NCBI GenBank assembly: GCA_025667525.1
Contig: CM046875.1
Coordinates: 199,492,125-199,556,124, forward strand
Origin: Glebionis coronaria
Lineage: Eukaryota; Streptophyta; Magnoliopsida; Asterales; Asteraceae
Length of the DNA stretch: 64,000 nt
Direction: 5' to 3'
Part shown: one piece after another, positions 57,201-64,000 of the stretch
Layout of the letters: each line of letters opens with the position of its first letter
Numbering within the stretch: position 1 is the first letter of the stretch
The notes under the pieces: generated by a model
Seen by the model: only the letters and a program-made list of their open reading frames with translations
The model's database searches: none
Told to the model about the DNA's origin: nothing
Translations under genes and position numbers: made by a program

Positions 57201-58784
57201 ATTAATCACAGGATGCCGTTAAGGCTGCTTTGGTGGAGAAACATGGATTAGATGCTAGTGACCATCCACCTAACCCTAACGACTTTGATTTATGGGAAGA
57301 TGCTACCGGGGGAAAGAAGAAGGGTAAGTTAGTCGGGATGGGTACAAGAGGGGATCCGAGGCTCATGGTGACCCGTACATCAGCAACATCTAGTTCGAGT
57401 TCCACATCTAACGAACAGGTTTGTTTGCCCACACTTTATTTAAAAGTAATTTCTGTAGCATATTGCATAGAGATAGGCTGTGTTTGTTTTGTATATCGTG
57501 GGTCAACCTTCAGAACCAAGAAACTATGTTATTTAAGTAGCCTCATGTTTACAAAAACTGATCATCGCTGTCGTTTTATCACGCTGATAATGATACTCCT
57601 GCATATGTAAACTGTAACACCAGCATAACTATTACTTGCTTATGATAATCTATCGACCCCATTGTTGGTGTTATTGATCAACTTAGTACTTCACTAACTA
57701 TACTGGTTTAGGTGAATATGGGTCGGTCCAAACTTTAGAAAACTTTATGTAAAAATGGAGTCAATTTGAGTTTCTGGTTGTGTGTTATAGGAATGTTATT
57801 GGGGAGGATGTTTTTTCGGTTTAGTGTTATAGCTAAGAATGTTACAGGGTAAAAGCTGACATGGCGGCGCCATAGCCCCCAACTCAACCTAGTTCTCTAA
57901 TTATATTTCAACTTTTGGTCATTTTAGAAATAGCACTTGTTATTATGTTTAGCCAATTTCCGTATCAATAATCAGCAACAACTAATTCTTGTTGGGTAGA
58001 AGCGGATGGTATCGGGTACATTTATAAATCAACTTGTAAGGTAAAAGATACACAAGTTATGGTACACGAGATTCTCGCGACTACAACTCTAGGTCAATCA
58101 ATGTTTGAGACATAAGGATCAGCTTGATTAGTCTAACGAAGAACCGAGTTTTTAAGAGCTTAAGAACTGAACTGGGTATAATCGGTCTGTTTGGTTATCC
58201 GTTTATTCGGCCCGCTCTGATTTTGCACACCCAAAGCTGGTGGGGCGAGCGGAATTGATAGGCTTAGATTATTTCACAATCATTAAAGTTCCAAACACTA
58301 TAATCTTCTTCAAAGTTACAACTTTAAGTATAGTCCTACTCAAATAGGACCATTGTACATTTGTACAGGACCCTTATCTGCTAAAACAAAAGAAAGAAAC
58401 AAAGCATACCATAAAGCTAAATTCTTCCGGCTAAAATGTGGTGCATTGTTTGCATAAAGTTTTCCAATCTTTTCTTGCTTTCCAATAAAACATTGTTGGT
58501 GAATATGGAGATGTGTTTTAAGGTTTCTAATAATGCAGGTACAAACTTTTGAAGAGACGGTCAGAAGATTGCAAGTGGAAAACGCGGAAATAAGAGCACA
58601 ATCCCAAAGAGATATGCAGATTGAGATACAACGCCAAGTAGAGAGTCAAGTACTAGAGCACATGAGACAACGAGAATTAGAGGCGGAGGCTCGTGAACAA
58701 GCTCGAGAGAGAGAATGGCAAGAAAAAATGAATGCCATTAACTTGGTCTTAAACAAGTTTTCTGATTCCCGCCCTCCTCCTTAA
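54293..58784 (+). CDS. CACTA second gene, Transposase_24-type, Gly/Arg-rich N-terminus
   Basis: Six exons inferred by eye: 54293-55749, 55854-55977, 56545-56892, 56971-57128, 57212-57418 and 58539-58784. The ATG at 54293 (MARNNNRVRGMGRG) is preferred over an upstream in-frame extension. About 400 N-terminal residues are a Gly/Arg/Asn-rich repeat array. The remainder matches plant Ptta/En/Spm Transposase_24 proteins: GFAEGHVTRDI, YGPWTSWRDV, WNKPGWKKKSN, NRLTEVDGEMSKH, ARSKRVA, HPPNPNDFDLWEDATGGKKKG, and a C-terminal coiled coil rich in Glu/Arg/Gln (58539-58784). Such proteins bind the subterminal repeats. Breaks: TGA at 56806, and exon 4 needs one extra base to stay in frame (near an A-run). 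The 1.1 kb last intron may hold another insertion. Confidence 0.75.
54420..55490 (+). repeat. Coding minisatellite, 99-bp unit, about 11 copies
   Basis: Unit of 33 codons reading about NIGTVGSRNVSGNQDINFDD then GSRSEGRGRGIGG. The first copies are more divergent (NIEIVGSRNV, RFGNQ); the last seven are nearly identical, implying recent unequal exchange or slippage. The copies keep frame. A 254-codon minus-strand open frame (54683-55447) is only the shadow of this repeat. Confidence 0.9.
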
Positions 58785-59040
58785 TTAGCTTATAGCATTT
58801 TAGTACTTGAATGTTTTATTTGACTCCTTCAAATCAACTATGACTTGTTACTTAAATGCTAAATGATGTTTAATTTTGAATTATTCAGTTCTAGTTTATG
58901 TGTAATCTTCAATATTTGTAGATTGAGATTTGGTAGTTGGACTATTTACTCGTAAAGTATCAATTTATTTCTAGCCATTTAGATACCAGATTCATAAATT
59001 TGAATATTAAGCTGTATATTAATTTGTATCTTTGCGACAA
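58785..59040 (+). other. 3' region of the CACTA second gene
   Basis: AT-rich, with no further coding sequence. Leads into the subterminal repeats. Confidence 0.5.
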
Positions 59041-59331
59041 ATGTGTGACTCTTTACCGACATAACTTTTCTGACAGATTTCTGAGGGACATTTTACCGAC
59101 TACTTACCGACAGATATACTACATTTTTTACCGAGAGATTTCCGAGAGAAATACCAACAGAATTCCGACGCTTAATTTTCATCGGTATTTTCGACAGAAT
59201 TCCGACTGATAGGCATTAGCGACCAAGAATTTACCGACACACCAATTTAGTCACAAATCTGTCGGAAATGACCTATACCGACGGATTTCCGACGGAAATG
59301 ACCGTCGCTATTGCTCTATTTTCTAGTAGTG
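59041..59331 (-). repeat. CACTA right subterminal repeats and terminal inverted repeat
   Basis: About a dozen copies of TTACCGAC / TTTCCGAC / GTCGGAAAT motifs in both orientations are crowded into 290 bases. The end, read on the minus strand, is CACTACTAGAAAATAGAGC (59313-59331). Subterminal motifs of this kind bind the element-encoded DNA-binding protein in En/Spm systems. Confidence 0.85.
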
Positions 59332-60538
59332 CCACTCGATATATGATGATTTGATATCCAACTTTGTAACTTTAATACATAGAATAAAATCATTAAGAAC
59401 CCACTGTTCAATCAGTGTGTGGTTTTGTGCCTGCTACATCTGCGCCAGTAGGTGGTGTCCTTGCCAGAGAAAATAGTACTTCCTTGCTGCAAGGGAAGCT
59501 GGTTCTGCTGGTGGGCGCCGATAGGTGGAACTGGCCTTGGTGCTTCACCATATGCAAGAGCAAATAGAAATATAATTCACATGATCTGGTTCGTGATCTG
59601 GTTCCATGCTCTGCACATACACCAAGTCCGTATAGTTTGAAGGCCTCCAAAGTATAGCGCTTCTACTTTGTAATATGAATATCAGAAAGTTTGTGACCTT
59701 GCAATTTGAAACAGCTATTATGTACCTTGATACATATCATATTCGAGATAGCAACTACGTAATGCAAAGGAGTATCTACGTCTAATAAAGGACATGTAAA
59801 GACATGTAATACTGACGTCATGAAACGTTTGACACGCTGAAGATTACCTAACTTCGGAGCTGATACCGTGTTTCCTTGTTTATATCACAATGCTCAAGAA
59901 CAAATGACAGAATACGACTCCAGTCGTGAAGAGATGATAGTCAATATATTGAGCGAATAAGCTGTTACGTTCAGTTATCCAAAACAGCCCCATAACCATA
60001 TACTGTTTTATTAATATTACATTTAAAAGCTCGTGGATTATGCCCTACATTTGTTTTAAACTTTAATTAGTTATTGAATTTTAGTTGTTATCAATTTTAT
60101 CAATATTACATCTAAGTTTCTACAATCATTTAAACTAATAAAATGAATAAAAAAATAGGCCAGATCGTTTTCTTCTTAGATTTACAAACAAAAAAATACA
60201 AAAGTGGAATGTTGCATTCCATATCAAACACACGTTCGTAACTTCAGATAATTAGGATTACTTGTGATCAAAGATCAGGGATTTTTCAACCATCGAATTT
60301 TTGACATAGGTAAAGCTTTCCTAATGAAAAAAGACACGTTACTCTTTCTCATGCTGTAGTCCTGACCTTATACACTATCCATAGGATGCAATGATAATAC
60401 TTAAAAAAAGATATGAAGTCACCTTATTTGTGTCACTATTGGGTCAGGTTGGATACCGGCACCGCTCAGCTTGTTCAAGGATTTCATATGTTTTTTCTAA
60501 CATACACATGTTGTTAAACATCTATAGACATTTAAGTA
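59332..60538. other. Region between the CACTA and copia-type elements; no gene recognised
   Basis: A minus-strand open frame of 80 codons at 59408-59650 (ending ARTPPTGADVAGTKPHTD) has a more protein-like composition than its surroundings, but I cannot assign it; it may be a gene relic. The rest is AT-rich non-coding DNA. Confidence 0.35.
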
Positions 60539-60543
60539 CTTGT
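60539..60543. repeat. Target site duplication of the copia-type element, left copy
   Basis: CTTGT, repeated at 63733-63737. Confidence 0.9.
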
Positions 60544-60961
60544 TGTTGATCCCTATTGATCGTTCGACTCAATGGTTAAGAACCATTATATCTAGGATGA
60601 TCATCATTCATATGATAACATAGCGGAAAAGAACAATGATCATGACAAGGTGTTTAGACACAAAGAACACGAATTAAAACAATAGGGATGTTCATTTTAT
60701 TAATAACAAACATCCACTAGACGTGTATACATTGAATCCCACGTCTAGTGCGACACACACTTTAGGTTTACATTGTGAATGAATGATATATTAAAACCTA
60801 CGTCCTATGTTTTCTTTATATACTAGAAAACATAGCTTACAAAGAAAGCTAAAGTAATAAAAAGACTCCAACGGCTTGTTGTTTGTAACTTTGGCAAAAG
60901 TAGTCCTTGTCTTCTTATTTTGTTGTGTTTTGACTTATCAACTCAATAATTCGACCCAACA
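60544..60961 (-). repeat. 3' LTR of element E (418 bp)
   Basis: TGTTGATCCC at the left and GACCCAACA at the right on the plus strand; on the minus strand it reads TGTTGGGTC ... GGATCAACA. It differs from the 5' LTR by one T/A change (in GTTCATTTTATT near 60697). Confidence 0.95.
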
Positions 60962-60973
60962 ATCTTCCCCTAG
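60962..60973 (-). other. Polypurine tract of element E
   Basis: The minus strand reads CTAGGGGAAGAT next to the 3' LTR. Further GGGGAAG tracts of the same kind occur nearby at about 61040, 61067 and 61478. Confidence 0.7.
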
Positions 60974-63283
60974 TTGATGATGTCAAAACACTCCTCTTAA
61001 GCATGAATCCTTTGTATGTAGTACATGATCTCCAAGAAGCTTCCCCTTAAGTATAGCACATATTCTTCCCCTTTTTGACACATCAATAGGGAATATGTGA
61101 AAGTATGCAATCTTGTAGATTCTCCAAAAGTAGCTCTATGTAATGATCTTGAAGAACAATAAATAAAGTAGTCTTGATGCAGAAGTAGAATACCACAAAC
61201 CTATGTTCCATGTCTTGTTTATCCATGTGATGAAGAACTTATACCAGAAGAAAATATAAGTAGACCTCGATCCCTTGTCAATATTCTCATCCTTTGTGAG
61301 ACACTGAGCACGATAATGTAACTCCTTCAAGTGTTTATGACAAGTCTTCGTCACCAACTATGTAAGCACGAACAAGTTACCTTTAAAGTCAGTGGCTGGA
61401 AGTCCATGACTTTAAGATATGATAGAACACAAACTTACGAAAATCTTCTTCAATCATCAAACTTCCCATAAGAATTCTTCCCCTTAAGCTAACACTTCTT
61501 CATGATGAATTTAATGGAATAACATCTTCATACCATATGTAAAAGTCCATTGTGGATAACTCTTTCGCAAGGCTATCCCGATTACATAGTTTAAAATATC
61601 CATCAAATCCCACAAATAATTGCTAACTCGCTTTAAAATCATTAATCCATTTAAATATATCCGAGCCATAAATATCAACTTGATATTCTGAATAAAACGG
61701 AGATTCCATGTACCTTTGTGTGTAAATAACTCCTTTTTGTGTGCTTAAAACATACCAGTTTTCTCAAACAGCAGCAATCAGTTTGTTATCCGAGAACCCT
61801 TACTGTCCAATATCCACATTCATTACCCGATATCGGACAAGGCGTATCAGCGTTTGAAGAACATATCTCGGACAACACCGTCAACCTATCAGCGTTGACT
61901 TATTCCTGTCAGCGTCCATTCAATACTTGTCAGCGTCAAACTAATACCTGTCAGCGTCTCCAATATCTGTGGCTACATTACTCACGACAACGCAGTTTTG
62001 CTTAGTAAGAAAAAGAGATGTAATTAAATGTGTTTATTATCACACGTTTTATTCCCCAAAATTTTAGGAAGTATCTCACGTCTCTTTTCCTTATGCAATT
62101 TTAATCAGACCTGCGTATATCCACGTCCCATAAATAAAGAATGAATATTGTCTAAATTCACACTTAGACAACCCACGATCTTTTCCAAATATATGATTCC
62201 ATAACTTACGCCTTATTCCCTTCGTGAATTAATTAACCATATCAACAAAAATATTGCATCCATCCTACTGCTTTAATGTCATCACGTGATCCCATGCATA
62301 TCCCATGCATATTCAAATTCCCTAACACAAAATTAGGAAACATATAACTTCTGTATATACTCTTTGACGAATTCCATATAACAGATTGTATCAGAATCTG
62401 TCATAATCATACATCAAAACTTTGAACAGTAGCTGCACATGATACATACGTACCTTCTTTTGCAATCCAACGTCTAAATAGATGTCAAAATATTTACCAA
62501 CCAATCATATCAAATCAACCGTGTGAACACAAGCTTCTTTAACCAATAGGAAAAGCTTCATCGTGTGAACACAAGATGACCATTAACGCAAGATATAACC
62601 AATTAGATCATTCTCTTCGTGTGAACATAACGATTTCCACCAATCAGAATGAGGGACTCATGGTAATTTTGTTGAACTAGCATGTAGAGGATCAAACTTA
62701 TAACAAATTAGGGTTTGGCCGTGTGAATGCAACTATGAAGAGATCGTGTGAATACACAACTTCTTAACCAATCATGGAGTCTTTACCATGTGAATGCTAA
62801 TCTTCTCACAGCGAACAACCACAAACGAGCAAACCAGATGACCATAAAGAACAGCTGCTATGTTTTTAACTAAGACGGATCTAGGGTTTTGAAAGTTTAA
62901 ACATCGAAACCCTAACTTAGGGTTTGTAGATTAACCATAGATCCTGAATTAACAGCCACCAATCTCACAAAATCCTGCTTTTTATGTAGATCTAGGGTTT
63001 GAAGAAACCCTAGTTCATGATTTCATGTGAAAGCAGAAAACTGAAAATCTTCCATCAGCCAACTTCGACGCTTAATAACTTTTGCTTGGGGATAAAACTC
63101 GACAATCCCTCCGGTGGATGTTTAGATCTATGTATGTAGAACACGCATCTAAAATTTCGTGACGATCCAACGGTTCAATCAAAAGTTATGACCTTCTGAA
63201 TACTGCTGCGCACACAAAAACGTCCAGAAAAATTCAATACGAATTTTTCTTCTTCACCATACACGAACACCTCGTCGGACCTA
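60974..63283 (-). other. Interior of element E, non-coding
   Basis: No protein domain on either strand. Two small tandem families are visible on the plus strand: five TGTCAGCGT/TATCAGCGT copies (61845-61960) and six CGTGTGAA(C/T)(A/G)CAA copies followed by TTCTTAACCAAT-like sequence (62519-62810). The part near the primer site (62870-63280) has several GGGTTT/AAACCC-type tracts. Confidence 0.6.
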
Positions 63284-63300
63284 GATATCAAGAGCCTTAG

Positions 63301-63312
63301 GCTCTGATACCA
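63301..63312 (-). other. Primer binding site of element E
   Basis: TGGTATCAGAGC on the minus strand, two bases from the 5' LTR; complementary to plant initiator tRNA-Met. It lies in one arm of a hairpin with 63285-63297. Confidence 0.9.
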
Positions 63313-63314
63313 AT

Positions 63315-63732
63315 TGTTGATCCCTATTGATCGTTCGACTCAATGGTTAAGAACCATTATATCTAGGATGATCATCATTCATATGATAACATAGCGGAAA
63401 AGAACAATGATCATGACAAGGTGTTTAGACACAAAGAACACGAATTAAAACAATAGGGATGTTCATTATATTAATAACAAACATCCACTAGACGTGTATA
63501 CATTGAATCCCACGTCTAGTGCGACACACACTTTAGGTTTACATTGTGAATGAATGATATATTAAAACCTACGTCCTATGTTTTCTTTATATACTAGAAA
63601 ACATAGCTTACAAAGAAAGCTAAAGTAATAAAAAGACTCCAACGGCTTGTTGTTTGTAACTTTGGCAAAAGTAGTCCTTGTCTTCTTATTTTGTTGTGTT
63701 TTGACTTATCAACTCAATAATTCGACCCAACA
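63315..63732 (-). repeat. 5' LTR of element E (418 bp)
   Basis: Partner of 60544-60961, identical except for one base. On the minus strand TATATAAAGAAAACATAGG (near 63590) is a possible TATA region. Confidence 0.95.
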
Positions 63733-63737
63733 CTTGT
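63733..63737. repeat. Target site duplication of element E, right copy
   Basis: CTTGT, matching 60539-60543. Confidence 0.9.
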
Positions 63738-64000
63738 AAGGTAATAACGCTGTGATAGATGTCTGTAAGTATGTGTACAGCAGATACATCCCGCCTACAT
63801 TTCGTAATGAACAAACATATGGTGAAATAGAGGGGGTCAGTCATAGTAGGTGTAGGTGAGTTCACGATATTTCGATGAAAGTCTATGGAACTTGTGACAT
63901 CTTTTGTTGCGGTTAAATGAAAACAGTGTGTGACAACATATTAAAGTTGGAGTAATCAAACCTGGCTTACCTGCGCTATATCCTTGTATAGGCCATTACT
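63738..64000. other. Sequence right of element E; nothing recognised
   Basis: No open frame or repeat of note. It continues the sequence interrupted at 60538. Confidence 0.4.

Larger units (their letters stand above)
49781..59331 (+). mobile_element. CACTA (En/Spm) DNA transposon; left end approximate
   Basis: Two genes in the same direction (TNP2-like, then a Transposase_24-type gene) are followed by a subterminal region with many CCGAC/GTCGG motifs and a right end that on the minus strand reads CACTACTAGAAAATAGAGC, the CACTA terminal signature. The left end is not clear: CACAATAGAAACCACG at 49781 is a possible decayed match, without a matching 3-base target duplication. About 9.5 kb if that is right. 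The transposase gene is broken, so this copy is not autonomous. Confidence 0.8.
60544..63732 (-). mobile_element. Element E: young non-coding copia-type LTR retrotransposon (3.2 kb)
   Basis: LTRs of 418 bp at 60544-60961 (3') and 63315-63732 (5'), differing at one position, with CTTGT duplications outside. The minus-strand primer site TGGTATCAGAGC is the initiator-tRNA-Met site usual for Ty1/copia. The 2.35 kb interior has no gag or pol and only short unsupported frames (61136-61357, 61739-62005), so it is a non-autonomous, LARD/TRIM-like element moved by a relative's proteins. Confidence 0.9.

Noticed and set aside
61739..62005. 88-codon frame in element E
   Set aside because: Its Cys-Gln-Arg repeats are the translation of the TGTCAGCG tandem repeat; no gag or pol similarity.

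Overview
This 64 kb window is nuclear DNA of a flowering plant, almost certainly a eudicot with a large, repeat-rich genome. Nearly every recognisable piece is a transposable element, and I see no intact ordinary host gene. The evidence is giant Ty3/gypsy LTRs with tRNA-Asp-type primer sites, a Tat-type gypsy element with an extra RNase H, Helitrons, MITEs, a CACTA (En/Spm) transposon and a short copia-type element. An Asteraceae-like source is only an impression.

Left half (1-36023): a four-element nest of gypsy retrotransposons. Element D (Tat clade, minus strand, decayed) is oldest; its right LTR ends at 36023 and its remains occupy 4124-8541 and 34105-35441. Element A (Athila-like, minus strand) inserted into D's 3' non-coding part; only its 4.0 kb 5' LTR and primer site are in the window. 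Element C (minus, 8542-34099, ACCAT target duplication) inserted into D's gag. Element B (Athila, plus, 14875-31253, GTAGT duplication, 4.03 kb LTRs) inserted into C's gag-protease frame. LTR pair divergence by eye (B about 0.9 %, C about 2.5 %) agrees with this order. B carries gag, protease, RT, RNase H and a DD35E integrase, broken by one stop codon in RT. C codes only for gag, protease and an acidic tail, in one frame of about 1058 codons when read across the B insertion, so it looks like a non-autonomous gag-protease element. B and C share a related 3' non-coding region with two stem-loops and repeated polypurine tracts.

Middle (36024-50230): a TA microsatellite hosts three insertions. 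Helitron 1 (36620-45056, plus) has proper 5' TC and hairpin-CTAG ends and carries exon-like captured fragments. A 0.47 kb MITE follows (45159-45631). Then comes the 3' end of a second Helitron in opposite orientation, starting at 45752. Beyond it lies a large inverted array of degenerate ACGTTTTCGTCA-type repeats (46.7-47.96 kb) and smaller repeat arrays.

Right part (50231-64000): a CACTA element with a broken TNP2-type transposase gene (50264-54100) and a multi-exon second gene of the Transposase_24 type (54293-58784) whose N-terminus is a 33-residue Gly/Arg-rich repeat array; its right terminus is at 59331. A very young, non-coding copia-type element (60544-63732, CTTGT duplication, LTRs differing at 1 of 418 positions) closes the window.
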